Source: Pedobacter steynii (GTDB taxonomy: Bacteria > Bacteroidota > Bacteroidia > Sphingobacteriales > Sphingobacteriaceae). Taken from it: 64,000 nt of DNA. Position 1 is the stretch's first letter; each line of letters begins with the position of its first letter. The DNA lies in contig NZ_FNGY01000010.1 of assembly GCF_900103665.1 (NCBI RefSeq), positions 124,001-188,000 of the forward strand, given 5' to 3'. The notes beneath the pieces were generated by a model, which made no database searches, was not told the DNA's origin, and saw only the letters and a list, made by a program, of their open reading frames with translations. Made by a program: the position numbers and the translations under genes. Below, piece after piece: positions 1 through 9,198 of this stretch.

Positions 1-852
1 AATGATCTGGCTTATGCAAACACTTTTTACCCTAAATCAAAGACTACGGCTTATCTCAATGGCCTGGCGGCGGTTTTACACCAGTCTATTTATAAAAATA
101 AAAAAGAAAACAGCAACCGGTTTATTACCTTTTGGAAGACGGAACTGCCGGTTTTGTTCTATACCTATCGCAAACAATTACTGTATTCCCTGCTGTTCTT
201 TCTTCTTTCCGCATCAATAGGAGCCCTTTCTGCGAAGTATGATGATTCATTTGTGAGACTGATCCTTGGGGATGGTTATGTGAACATGACAAATGAAAAT
301 ATCGCAAAAGGAGATCCGTTCGGCGTATATAAACGACAGGGAGAAGTGGAAATGTTCCTGATGATTGCCGCAAACAATACTTATGTGTCTCTGCTCATGT
401 TTGTCAGTGGAATTTTCCTTTCCATTGGTCCTGTCTTTTTCATGTTAAGAAATGGAGTGATGATCGGGGCCTTTGAATATTATTTTTTTAGTAAGGGTTT
501 AGGCGCGGAATCCGTACTGACTATCTGGATTCATGGAACATTGGAAATCTCAGCCATCATTATCGCCGGTGCTGCGGGGTTGGTTTTGGGTCACGGTCTG
601 CTTTTTCCTAAAACATATACCCGATTTCAAGCTTTCAAAAACAGCGCTAAAGACGGAACAAAAATCGCTTTAGGGCTGGTCCCAATCATTTTGGTTGCTG
701 CCTTCTTTGAAGGTTTCATTACCCGCCATACAGAAATGCCGCTTTTACTCAGCATCAGTATCCTGGCAGGATCCCTGTTCTTTATCATCTGGTACGTGAT
801 CCTATATCCATCAAAACTTCATAAACGCCATCAAACTATAGAAAATGCCTGA
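1..852 (+). CDS. Stage II sporulation protein M-like membrane protein (5' partial)
   Basis: The frame is open from the first base of the window, so the gene starts upstream; the first internal ATG (154) falls within a continuous family-like sequence and is not the true start. The soluble N-terminal part contains a DLAYANTFYPKS segment typical of Bacteroidota SpoIIM-like (DUF95) proteins. It is followed by about five hydrophobic segments. These non-sporulating bacteria lack sporulation, so the name is only a family label and the role is unknown. The stop overlaps the next ATG by 8 bases. An RDD-family gene usually precedes it in this locus, but that would lie outside the window. Confidence 0.85.
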   Translation, partial: NDLAYANTFYPKSKTTAYLNGLAAVLHQSIYKNKKENSNRFITFWKTELPVLFYTYRKQLLYSLLFFLLSASIGALSAKYDDSFVRLILGDGYVNMTNENIAKGDPFGVYKRQGEVEMFLMIAANNTYVSLLMFVSGIFLSIGPVFFMLRNGVMIGAFEYYFFSKGLGAESVLTIWIHGTLEISAIIIAGAAGLVLGHGLLFPKTYTRFQAFKNSAKDGTKIALGLVPIILVAAFFEGFITRHTEMPLLLSISILAGSLFFIIWYVILYPSKLHKRHQTIENA

Positions 853-1714
853 AAACCTGGAATTCAAAAAACTCAGAGAGTTCGGAGAGATCATCAACGA
901 TATGTTTTTGTTCATCAAACAGAACTTTAAAGCTTTGTTAAAAGTATTTGTCTATTTCAGTGGAATCTTCCTCCTGGGATCAATCATAGCTGGAATCTAC
1001 CAACAAATAGGAATGCAAAGAGCACTCATATCCAGTGATAACCCCTTTTCCATGTTGGGGAAGATATTTAATGTTAATTATTTCCTCGTCATACTCTTCA
1101 ACATGGCAAGCTACACGGCGATGAATGTTTCCATTCTGAGTTTCATAGCTGTTTATATAAGAAAGGGAAATGTTGCCCCCAGTTTAGAGGAGGTCTGGTC
1201 TTATTTTAAGTTCTATTTCTTTAGAGTGTTGGGAAGCGGGGTTTTAATCGGCCTTTTCTGTGTGCTTTGTTTTCTTTTCTTTTTGATTCCCGGATTCTAT
1301 GTGATGCCCGCGATGATGCTGTTCTTTCCAATCATGGTTTATGAAAATGCCAGTTTTGGTTATTCCTTTGAACGTGCATTTAAATTGGTCAAAGGACATT
1401 GGTGGATTACTTTTGGAACGATACTGATCATTTACTTTATTACTTTGGCCAGCCAGTCAATGGCCTCTCTTCCCGCACTCGTTTTTACTTTTGTGAGTGC
1501 ATTTACTGAAGGAGCGAAGGGTTTGAGTAATACGGCAATTATCATCTCTACCACTGTGCAATATGTATGTCAGGTATTTATGATTATCCCGCTTGTGGGC
1601 ATTTCTATTTGTTATTTTAACCTCGTAGAACGATTGGATAGTACAGGATTAATGGACCGTATCGGTCAGATGGGTGCATCAAAAGAACCTTTCAATACCC
1701 CGGAAGAATATTAG
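845..1714 (+). CDS. Polytopic membrane protein of the MoxR/DUF58 operon
   Basis: A 289-residue protein with a short cytoplasmic N-terminus and about six hydrophobic segments. It contains an IPGFYVMPAMMLFFP stretch followed by a conserved-looking E-RAFKLVKGHWW segment, reminiscent of YciC/GPDPase-type membrane-domain proteins. I do not recognise a specific function. The start overlaps the SpoIIM-like gene by 8 bases and the DUF4129 gene begins two bases after its stop, so all are probably co-transcribed and translationally coupled. Confidence 0.8.
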   Translation: MPENLEFKKLREFGEIINDMFLFIKQNFKALLKVFVYFSGIFLLGSIIAGIYQQIGMQRALISSDNPFSMLGKIFNVNYFLVILFNMASYTAMNVSILSFIAVYIRKGNVAPSLEEVWSYFKFYFFRVLGSGVLIGLFCVLCFLFFLIPGFYVMPAMMLFFPIMVYENASFGYSFERAFKLVKGHWWITFGTILIIYFITLASQSMASLPALVFTFVSAFTEGAKGLSNTAIIISTTVQYVCQVFMIIPLVGISICYFNLVERLDSTGLMDRIGQMGASKEPFNTPEEY

Positions 1715-1715
1715 C

Positions 1716-2435
1716 ATGCGGAGGCTTTTTCTAATCTTTATGCTCATTACTGCCACGGTCAGTGGCTTTCCTGCTCCTTTGTTGCAAAAGCCTGTCCGGA
1801 AGCAGGTTGGGAATGACAGCAGCAAAGTGATCTTGCGTAATTTTGATGCGGAAAAGATGAAGGCGTATACGGAGCAGTCAGAATTCAGGTATAAGGAAAA
1901 GCCACCTGATCAGGATAGCTTATGGGCCCGGTTCTGGCGCTGGTTCTGGAATTGGTTCTCAGAAGTTTTAGAGAATAAGACATCCGGGACTTTTATCAAA
2001 TATGGAATCATTACCGTCCTGGCAGGCTTGGTTGTATTTATCATTATTAAGGCAATGGGACTTGACCTGAAGGTATTTTCGGGCAAATCCAAAGCCCTGG
2101 AGGTTCCTTACTCGGAATCCCTGGAGAACATACATGAGATTAATTTTCGGGCAGAAATAGAAAAAGCAATTTCGGTCGGAAATTACAGATTGGCAGTCAG
2201 GCTCTTTTATTTACATTCTTTAAAAATGATGAACGATAGTCAGATGATCAACTGGCAACCGGACAAAACCAATCAGGCTTATGTAGGAGAACTTACTGAT
2301 CCCGAAAAAAGAAAACAATTCGGAGAACTGACCACTCAGTTTGAATACATCTGGTATGGAGAGTTTTTCATCGATAAAGAAAGCTTTGCAGAAGTAAAGA
2401 AGGATTTTGATAGATTTAACAGGAGGGGCACATGA
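1716..2435 (+). CDS. DUF4129 domain-containing membrane protein
   Basis: I chose the ATG at 1716 over an in-frame ATG at 1674. It directly follows the previous stop and gives a clear signal peptide (MRRLFLIFMLITATVSG), whereas 1674 lies inside the upstream gene. The 239-residue protein has a tryptophan-rich juxtamembrane stretch near residues 65-80, one transmembrane helix, and a cytoplasmic DUF4129-like C-terminal domain ending with the FEYIWYGEF motif. DUF4129 proteins commonly travel with MoxR ATPases and DUF58 proteins; the molecular role is not established. The stop overlaps the next start (ATGA). Confidence 0.82.
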   Translation: MRRLFLIFMLITATVSGFPAPLLQKPVRKQVGNDSSKVILRNFDAEKMKAYTEQSEFRYKEKPPDQDSLWARFWRWFWNWFSEVLENKTSGTFIKYGIITVLAGLVVFIIIKAMGLDLKVFSGKSKALEVPYSESLENIHEINFRAEIEKAISVGNYRLAVRLFYLHSLKMMNDSQMINWQPDKTNQAYVGELTDPEKRKQFGELTTQFEYIWYGEFFIDKESFAEVKKDFDRFNRRGT

Positions 2436-3613
2436 AAGGCATGAAATTATACCTTATCGGAACAGGTATTCTGCTCATCTTATACCTCGCCGCAGAATAT
2501 TACAAGCCAAAACCTACAGATTGGCGCCCGAGTTACCTGAAAGAGGATAAAATTCCTTTTGGGTTATTCGTGTTGAATAAGGAATATCAAAGCATATTTC
2601 CGGAAACCAGAATTGAAATGTCGAGACTACCGGTCTACAATACCCTGAAGGATAAAGAAAGAAAAAACACCAACTACCTCATTGTCGCAGGCGCATTACA
2701 TGTTGATGAACTGGATTATAAAGAACTCGTTAAATTCATGAAAGCAGGAAATCATGTTTTTATCGCAACTTTTGATATAGGAAGCTACCTGAAAGATACC
2801 TTGAAACTGGACATCAATTCTTCGCTGAATTACGGCAAAAAGAAAAGTGTTCCAATCAATTTTGTTAACCCCTCTGTAAAGGCGAAACAGCCCTATGTTT
2901 TTGATAAGGGGCTGGGAGACCTCTATTTTAGTAAGGTAGATACTTCCAGGGCCACAGTACTGGGAAGAAATGAAGAGGGGGCAGTTAACTTTGTCAAATA
3001 TACCTTCGGCGAAGGAGCACTGTATGTCTTGCCAAATCCGCAATTGTTGAGCAATTATGCATTATTGAGCGCTGAAGGTGCGGCTTATGCGGCAAAAGCA
3101 CTTTCCTACCTGCCAGTGGCGGAAACACTAATCTGGGATGAGAACAATACGAAAGGGAACCTGGGCAATGAAAGTCTGCTGAGAGTGCTTTTTAAACACG
3201 ATCAGCTGCGCTGGGCTTATTACTTGTCTATGATCAGTTTAGTGATCTTTGTACTTTTTGAAATGAAACGAAGACAGAGAATCATTCCTATCATCCCTCA
3301 GCTCAGAAATTCTTCTGTAGACTTTGTAAGGGTGGTAGGTAAAGTTTATTACCAGCAACGGGATAACAGCGATATTGCCTCTAAAAAGATCAGTTACCTT
3401 CTTGAATTTATCAGAGGAACATACCGCTTAAAAACCAACGCCATAGATGAAGAACTGATGGCTGCCCTTGTCTCGAAATCAGGAGGGAATGAAAGTGATA
3501 TCCGGCATTTATTTGCCACAATTGAAGAAGTCAGCAAGCCTGGAAGGGTAACTGACTATCAGTTAATTACATTGAATAAATTAATAGAAAAATTTTATAA
3601 AGAAGCCCAATAG
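2432..3613 (+). CDS. DUF4350 domain-containing membrane protein
   Basis: A 393-residue protein with an N-terminal membrane anchor (residues about 5-20), a periplasmic DUF4350 domain that resembles a GATase1-like fold (the YLIVAGALHVDELDYKEL region), and a second membrane helix near residue 275 followed by a cytoplasmic tail. It begins in an ATGA overlap with the DUF4129 gene behind a strong AGGAGGGG ribosome-binding site, unusually purine-rich for this phylum. Its place between DUF4129 and MoxR is typical of this operon. Function is inferred only from context: assembly or maintenance of an envelope complex. Confidence 0.85.
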   Translation: MKGMKLYLIGTGILLILYLAAEYYKPKPTDWRPSYLKEDKIPFGLFVLNKEYQSIFPETRIEMSRLPVYNTLKDKERKNTNYLIVAGALHVDELDYKELVKFMKAGNHVFIATFDIGSYLKDTLKLDINSSLNYGKKKSVPINFVNPSVKAKQPYVFDKGLGDLYFSKVDTSRATVLGRNEEGAVNFVKYTFGEGALYVLPNPQLLSNYALLSAEGAAYAAKALSYLPVAETLIWDENNTKGNLGNESLLRVLFKHDQLRWAYYLSMISLVIFVLFEMKRRQRIIPIIPQLRNSSVDFVRVVGKVYYQQRDNSDIASKKISYLLEFIRGTYRLKTNAIDEELMAALVSKSGGNESDIRHLFATIEEVSKPGRVTDYQLITLNKLIEKFYKEAQ

Positions 3614-3615
3614 AA

Positions 3616-4593
3616 ATGGAAGCGGAAATGTTTAACAAAAGAACCGACCTGACACAGCTAAATGTTGCTGTGGAACAAATCAGAGAAACACTGGGTAAGA
3701 TCATTGTCGGACAAAAAGATACCATAGATTTTCTGATTGCCGGATTGCTGGCCGATGGACACATCCTGTTAGAAGGCGTACCAGGTGTAGCAAAGACATT
3801 AAGCGCTAAGCTAGTGGCTAAAAGTATTGATGCTTCATTTTCGAGGATCCAGTTTACACCAGATCTGATGCCTTCAGATGTGCTGGGTACCTCAGTATTT
3901 GATCCCCGGAATTCGGCTTTTGAATATCGGAAGGGCCCTATCTTTGGGCATATCATTTTGGTGGATGAGATTAACCGTGCCCCGGCAAAAACACAATCTG
4001 CCTTATTTGAGGTGATGGAGGAACGTCAGATCACTGTTGATGGACATACTTACCTGATGGATGAACCTTTTATGGTCCTGGCTACGCAGAATCCAATTGA
4101 GCAGGAGGGAACATACCGTTTGCCGGAAGCTCAGCTGGATCGTTTCTTGTTTAAAATTGAAGTGAAATATCCAAGTCTGGAGGAAGAAACAGCCATTTTG
4201 CTCAATCAACACCAGTATCGTTTGGACGATGCCCTTAAGGCCGTGAAACCGGTACTGAGCATAGATCAGGTGAAGTCATGCCGGGCCATCATTAAAGGAT
4301 TGCACGTAGAGCCCAAATTAATTGAATATGTGGCAAAGATCACCCATGAAACCAGAAGCAACAAATCGCTGTATCTGGGGGCTTCTCCACGTGCTTCCTT
4401 AGCAATGCTGAACGGTGCGAAGGCCTTCGCCGCAATGCAGGGGCGTGATTTCGTCACTCCGGAAGACATCATTAAAGTGGCGGCACCAGTGTTGGCGCAT
4501 CGCATCATGCTGACGCCCGATAGGGAGATGGAAGGACTTACAACGAGCGATATTGTGGCTCAGATCATTCAGAAAATAGAAATTCCAAGATAA
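3616..4593 (+). CDS. MoxR-family AAA+ ATPase
   Basis: A 325-residue AAA+ ATPase with Walker A GVPGVAKT (residues 54-61) and Walker B LVDEIN (115-120), followed by the family-typical RAPAKTQSALFEVMEE region and the C-terminal AAA lid. MoxR ATPases act as chaperone-like remodellers, often inserting cofactors or activating complexes with von Willebrand-type partners; the partner here is probably the DUF58 protein encoded directly downstream. It starts two bases after DUF4350. The full length and intact motifs indicate an active ATPase. Confidence 0.95.
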   Translation: MEAEMFNKRTDLTQLNVAVEQIRETLGKIIVGQKDTIDFLIAGLLADGHILLEGVPGVAKTLSAKLVAKSIDASFSRIQFTPDLMPSDVLGTSVFDPRNSAFEYRKGPIFGHIILVDEINRAPAKTQSALFEVMEERQITVDGHTYLMDEPFMVLATQNPIEQEGTYRLPEAQLDRFLFKIEVKYPSLEEETAILLNQHQYRLDDALKAVKPVLSIDQVKSCRAIIKGLHVEPKLIEYVAKITHETRSNKSLYLGASPRASLAMLNGAKAFAAMQGRDFVTPEDIIKVAAPVLAHRIMLTPDREMEGLTTSDIVAQIIQKIEIPR

Positions 4594-4604
4594 AAAGTAG
4601 CATA

Positions 4605-5951
4605 TTGAAAAGCTTCATTACTAAATATTACAAAGACCTCTTCCTCCGTAAAAGACTTTTTGCCGGTGTTGGAGTCTGTGTATCCCTGTTTCTGTTTTCT
4701 TTCTTTCTGCCATGGCTTGGGGCCCTGCCTTACCTATGCTTCTGGATATTGTTGTTATTGATTGCTGCGGATCTGATTTTATTGTTTAAAACAGAAAGAG
4801 GTGTTTTCCTGCGAAGAGACCTTCCGGAGCGGTTGAGTAACGGGGATGATAATGAGCTCCTGCTCCATGTGGAGAATTTTTATTCCTTTGGCATTCATAT
4901 CGGGATTATCGATGAAATCCCTTTTCAGTTTCAGAAAAGAGACCTCTGGTTTAGCAGTGCTCTAAAATCAAGAGAAAATAAAACCATCACCTATACCTTG
5001 CGTCCCACAAAAAGAGGAGAGTACCGCTTTGGACAGACGCGTGTGTATGTGCAATCCCCATTGGGCCTGATCTCCAGAAGGTATAATTTTGGAGAGGAGA
5101 CCATGGTTGCCGTATATCCATCTTTTTTACAGCTGCGCAAATATGAGTTGATGGCCATTTCCAACAGGCTCAGCGAAATCGGCATTAAAAAGATCAGAAG
5201 GATTGGGCATAGCCTGGAATTTGATCAGGTGAAAAGTTATGTGCAGGGCGACGACTACCGCACCATCAACTGGAAGGCTACCGCGAGAAGAGGAGATTTA
5301 ATGGTGAATTCTTTTACAGATGAAAAGGCACAGCATGTCTATTGTGTAATTGACAAATCCAGAACAATGAAAATGCCTTTTAATGGATTAAGTCTGCTTG
5401 ACTATGCCATTAATGCAAGTCTTGTGCTCTCCAATGTCGCTTTGGTTAAGGAAGATAAAGCCGGGCTAATTACGATTGCTGAAAAAATAGGGAGTGTCGT
5501 TCCTGCAGAACGAAGACCTGCACAGCTGGGGAAAATAATGGAAGTGCTTTACAAAGAAAAGACGCGCTATCTGGAAACCAATATGGAGGCTTTATACCTG
5601 AGTATCCGCGGAGTCTTAAAACAACGAAGTCTGGTGGTCTTTTTTACTAATTTTGAAAGCATGTCTGCCTTAAACAGGCAACTTCCGTTTTTAAAGAAGA
5701 TTGCGAAATTTCACCTCCTGCTCATTGTCTTTTTTGAAAATACCGAACTCAAAACGCTGAGTGATGAACCAGCTAAAGATGTGGAAGGAATCTACATTAA
5801 AACCATTGCGGCAAAATTTGCGCACGAGAAAAAACTCATGGTTAAAGAGCTGACTAAACATGGAATCCTGAGTATCCTTACCCCACCGGAAAAGCTGACC
5901 ATCAATGTTGTTAACCGGTACCTGGCCATAAAAGCCCAGCAGAAAACCTAA
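4605..5951 (+). CDS. DUF58 domain-containing protein
   Basis: A 448-residue protein with two hydrophobic segments at residues about 20-60, an extracytoplasmic beta-rich region, and the DUF58 signature GDDYRTINWKATARR near residues 215-229. A degenerate von Willebrand-like region (the CVIDKSRTMKM stretch) follows. The start is a TTG placed 11 bases after the moxR stop; no in-frame ATG would keep the first membrane segment, so TTG is preferred. DUF58 proteins pair with MoxR ATPases. It converges on the serine dehydratase gene with only four bases between the stops. Confidence 0.9.
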   Translation: MKSFITKYYKDLFLRKRLFAGVGVCVSLFLFSFFLPWLGALPYLCFWILLLLIAADLILLFKTERGVFLRRDLPERLSNGDDNELLLHVENFYSFGIHIGIIDEIPFQFQKRDLWFSSALKSRENKTITYTLRPTKRGEYRFGQTRVYVQSPLGLISRRYNFGEETMVAVYPSFLQLRKYELMAISNRLSEIGIKKIRRIGHSLEFDQVKSYVQGDDYRTINWKATARRGDLMVNSFTDEKAQHVYCVIDKSRTMKMPFNGLSLLDYAINASLVLSNVALVKEDKAGLITIAEKIGSVVPAERRPAQLGKIMEVLYKEKTRYLETNMEALYLSIRGVLKQRSLVVFFTNFESMSALNRQLPFLKKIAKFHLLLIVFFENTELKTLSDEPAKDVEGIYIKTIAAKFAHEKKLMVKELTKHGILSILTPPEKLTINVVNRYLAIKAQQKT

Positions 5952-5955
5952 TAGG

Positions 5956-7383
5956 CTAACATTCTGGTAAGCTGATCGGGATATTGGTCGCTAAACCTCC
6001 ATCGGAAGTCTCTTTATATTTAGAGTTCATATCGAGTGCCGTTTCCCACATGGTATTTACCACAGCGTCCAGACTTACTTTTGCTTTGTCTGGATTACTT
6101 TGTAAGGCAAGCTGACTTGCAGTGATCGCCTTAATTGCACCCATGGTATTTCTTTCGATGCAAGGAATCTGCACCAGACCTCCAATCGGATCACAGGTTA
6201 AGCCAAGATGATGCTCCATGGCAATTTCAGCAGCCATTAGTACCTGACGCTGTGAGCCGCCTAAACACTCGGTTAAAGCCGCCGCAGCCATCGCAGAGGA
6301 TACCCCTATTTCTGCCTGACAACCACCCATAGCTGCAGAGATGGTGGCCCCTTTTTTAAAGATACTGCCTATTTCTGAAGCACAGGCAATAAACTGACTG
6401 ATTTTCTCATCCGTATAGCCATCGCAAAAAGCAATGTAATATTGAAGTACGGCCGGAATTACGCCTGCTGCGCCATTGGTAGGGGCGGTCACAACGCGGC
6501 CAAATGAAGCATTTTCCTCATTTACTGCCAGGGCAAAACAACTCACCCAGTCAAGGATGTAATTAAAGCCATTTCCGCCGCTTCTAATGGCCTCAATCCA
6601 GCTTTCGTAATTGGTGTAAGTACTGTTTCCGATAAGGCGTTTGTTCAAGGCACAGGCTCTTCTTCCAACATTTAGTCCTCCGGGTAAGAATCCCGCTGTA
6701 TGACAACCACGGTAAGTACAGTCTTTCATCACATTGAAGTGTTGCATAATGCCCTTTCTGGTCTCCACTTCTGTGCGCCAGGCAAGTTCATTTTCCATTA
6801 CCACCTCAGAAACTTTTAATCCCGTTGTTAAGCACCAGTGTAAAAGGTCAGCAGCCTTCTCTATCGGGAAAGGAAGGTCTACCTGTTCCTTATCACTACC
6901 GCTTTCTCCTTCTTTTACCACGAAACCGCCGCCTATAGAATAATAAGTCTCAGATATCGCTTTACCTGTGTTTAAAAAGGCTTGAAAGGTCACTGCATTG
7001 GGGTGAAAAGGGAGGCTTTCAAAAAATAGAAAAACAAGGTCTTCTTCATAGTCGAAAGTGATGTTTCGCTCCGCATTCAGGTTCAGCAGGTGATAGGTTT
7101 TAATCTCTTCAATGGTAGAATCAATGGCATTCACATCGAAGGTCACCGGATCTGCACCATTCAATCCCAGTAGGATGGCTACATCAGTTCCGTGTCCTTT
7201 GCCTGTTTTAGCCAAAGAGCCATATAATAGAATCTTAATCTGATCAACCTGTGCTAACAGATTTTTTTCTTTTAATGATGCGGTAAATTGTTGAGCCGCC
7301 CGCCAGGGACCTAAAGTGTGTGAGCTTGACGGTCCAACGCCTATCTTAAAAATATCAAAAACTGAGATTTGTTCCCTATGCAT
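5956..7383 (-). CDS. sdaA: L-serine ammonia-lyase, iron-sulfur type, single chain
   Basis: Deaminates L-serine to pyruvate and ammonia in the cytoplasm using a [4Fe-4S] cluster. The 475-residue chain contains both the beta domain (with GPSSSHT at residues 17-23) and the catalytic alpha domain. The three expected cluster cysteines are present in GGCQ (355), TCDP (397) and PCIERN (408), with 42- and 11-residue spacing as in the well-studied single-chain enzyme. The CTYRGCHTAGFLPGGL region is also typical. It is a stand-alone gene with its own 77-base leader. Confidence 0.96.
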   Translation of the reverse strand: MHREQISVFDIFKIGVGPSSSHTLGPWRAAQQFTASLKEKNLLAQVDQIKILLYGSLAKTGKGHGTDVAILLGLNGADPVTFDVNAIDSTIEEIKTYHLLNLNAERNITFDYEEDLVFLFFESLPFHPNAVTFQAFLNTGKAISETYYSIGGGFVVKEGESGSDKEQVDLPFPIEKAADLLHWCLTTGLKVSEVVMENELAWRTEVETRKGIMQHFNVMKDCTYRGCHTAGFLPGGLNVGRRACALNKRLIGNSTYTNYESWIEAIRSGGNGFNYILDWVSCFALAVNEENASFGRVVTAPTNGAAGVIPAVLQYYIAFCDGYTDEKISQFIACASEIGSIFKKGATISAAMGGCQAEIGVSSAMAAAALTECLGGSQRQVLMAAEIAMEHHLGLTCDPIGGLVQIPCIERNTMGAIKAITASQLALQSNPDKAKVSLDAVVNTMWETALDMNSKYKETSDGGLATNIPISLPEC

Positions 7384-7460
7384 ATTACAAAGCTAATATA
7401 GTTTTGTGACATTTACGGCTTTTGAGGGGGATAGAAAGGAGTTAATTGAAACAAACCAGA

Positions 7461-8117
7461 CTAAAAATCGAAAGCAATGATCTTTTTGTCCTGGAGCATC
7501 CGGTCTACAAATCTCTTGTGGTTTTTGGGACTGCCGATAGCAACCCAGGTTCCGCTGATGGTTCCGTTGGCCAGTTCCTGCTTCCCTCTGCTTAGCCTCA
7601 GTCCGGAAGTTTTGATGTCTTCTTCATACTTCTCCAAACTTTCATTCTCGTATTTCTTCACAATGCGATAGATCCTTTTGGTAAAACGCTGCTCCACCAT
7701 TTCCTCAAGAAATGGAAAGGTCAGTAAAGCAAAGAGGACAACGAGGGTTACACCAGTAGCTTGTTCATAATATCCTGCGCCGATAGCCATCCCAATCGCA
7801 GCGACAATCCAGATCACACAGGCCGTGGTTAACCCTTTTACCTGATTGTCTTCTTTAAAGATTACTCCTGCACCTAAGAAGCCAATTCCTGTCACAATAT
7901 TTGAAGCAATGCGGTCATGACTTGTTAATCCGATCTTGATAGATAAAATCGTGAAAAGTGTAGAGCCGAGCCCAATCATGATCATCGTCTTCAGGCCGGC
8001 CTGTTTGCTTCTGAATTCTCGCTCAGCACCAATCAGACCACATAAGAGTGTGGCAAGAAGAAATTTGTTGACTTCAGTTTGCGTGAGGAAATGATTGCTT
8101 TCTAAGATATTCTCCAT
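7461..8117 (-). CDS. MgtC/SapB family membrane protein
   Basis: A 218-residue protein with four or five N-terminal hydrophobic segments carrying the family motif LLCGLIGAEREFRSKQAGLKT and the IVTGIGFLGAGVIFK stretch. A soluble C-terminal domain follows. MgtC-like proteins are linked to magnesium homeostasis and inhibition of F1Fo ATPase in other bacteria; here the role is only inferred. An in-frame upstream ATG at 8171 would add 18 residues overlapping the PorP stop. I prefer the ATG at 8117, which gives the usual family N-terminus. Confidence 0.88.
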   Translation of the reverse strand: MENILESNHFLTQTEVNKFLLATLLCGLIGAEREFRSKQAGLKTMIMIGLGSTLFTILSIKIGLTSHDRIASNIVTGIGFLGAGVIFKEDNQVKGLTTACVIWIVAAIGMAIGAGYYEQATGVTLVVLFALLTFPFLEEMVEQRFTKRIYRIVKKYENESLEKYEEDIKTSGLRLSRGKQELANGTISGTWVAIGSPKNHKRFVDRMLQDKKIIAFDF

Positions 8118-8167
8118 AAGATTGATAAGCTCAATATAACAAAGATTCAGCGTTAATTTACAACTTG

Positions 8168-9196
8168 TCAATAGAAATCATAACATCGCAATCCATTGTA
8201 TTTATTGTAGCTGGAGCTGTTGGGGAAATATCTTTCGTAACCAATGCCGATTTCTGTAGTTCCGCTGGTATTGGTGTAGTTGATTTTGGAAATCGTTGCG
8301 TCATGACTGGCGCCTAAGCGCAATTTTTCGCCATTTTTACTGCCCTTGAAAAGGTCGAATATCAGTGACACCACAAATGCATCAGGTCCTTCCATTCCAC
8401 TGCTGCGATACCATAATCCGGTATTTAAATTTCTGTATTTAAATTGTGCGCCTAGACTCATGGAGGATGCGCCAGCCTGCTTGTGATATAAGGCAGAGGG
8501 AATGATATATGGACCTTCGTCATTGTCGTCATATGAATAGGGGCTCAACGAAATCCGGTAACTGGCATTGATGGTGGTACGAAATGGTAGTTTCGCCTGT
8601 GTTCCGCTAAAGGACTCATCGGGCTGGTTGATGTGATGAAAGGCGGCTCCAACCATAAAATTATAGAAGACGATATTGGTGCCTGCTGAGGCATCAAAAT
8701 AAAATTTGCTGGATATTTCCGGGACCAGGGCGGAGGAAACACTTCCTGGTATATAGCCAAGACGCCTGTCAATCTGATCAGAGAAAACTAATTTGCTCCA
8801 ATCGATATCGCGATTGGTAAAGCCGGCCTGTATCCCGAAAGAAGCAATAAAGTCGTCGCTGCCCACACTATAGGAATAAGTAGCTGAAGCATTGTTTTTA
8901 ACCAGATATGCAGTACCCTCACTACTTCTGGTAAACATCAGGCCCACCCCACCGGCAAACCTTGGAATATGGAGGTCTGCGGAAGCGGTGAAGTAAGTTA
9001 AGGTTCCGCTTAGTCCCGACCATTGGTTGCGATATACCATGTTCATCCGGATATCCCCTTCAAACTGACCTGTCAGGGCCGGGTTAAGGTAAATCGGGGA
9101 ACTGAAAAACTGCGAATAACTATGGTCCTGTCCGAAAGCAGCTAGCTTTAAGACGATCAGAAACGTTAGATATAAGTACTTTATGTCTATCCTCAT
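8168..9196 (-). CDS. PorP/SprF family type IX secretion outer-membrane protein
   Basis: A 342-residue secreted outer-membrane beta-barrel with an N-terminal signal and the family hallmark YSQFFSSPIYLNPALTG right after cleavage. PorP/SprF proteins work with the type IX secretion machinery and are specifically needed for delivery of type-B CTD proteins such as SprB. It lies two bases downstream of a giant type-B CTD protein, matching the well-known sprB-sprF arrangement, so it is probably the dedicated partner of that substrate. Confidence 0.93.
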   Translation of the reverse strand: MRIDIKYLYLTFLIVLKLAAFGQDHSYSQFFSSPIYLNPALTGQFEGDIRMNMVYRNQWSGLSGTLTYFTASADLHIPRFAGGVGLMFTRSSEGTAYLVKNNASATYSYSVGSDDFIASFGIQAGFTNRDIDWSKLVFSDQIDRRLGYIPGSVSSALVPEISSKFYFDASAGTNIVFYNFMVGAAFHHINQPDESFSGTQAKLPFRTTINASYRISLSPYSYDDNDEGPYIIPSALYHKQAGASSMSLGAQFKYRNLNTGLWYRSSGMEGPDAFVVSLIFDLFKGSKNGEKLRLGASHDATISKINYTNTSGTTEIGIGYERYFPNSSSYNKYNGLRCYDFY

Positions 9197-9198
9197 TT

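Noticed and set aside
2..220. A 72-codon ORF at the start of the window
   Set aside because: It is in another frame of the SpoIIM-like gene, which is open and family-like from base 1.
7384..7460. TAGCTTTG as the -7 box of the serine dehydratase gene
   Set aside because: It matches TAnnTTTG but lies only a few bases from the ATG and lacks a TTTG box at the right distance, so transcription would start within the gene.
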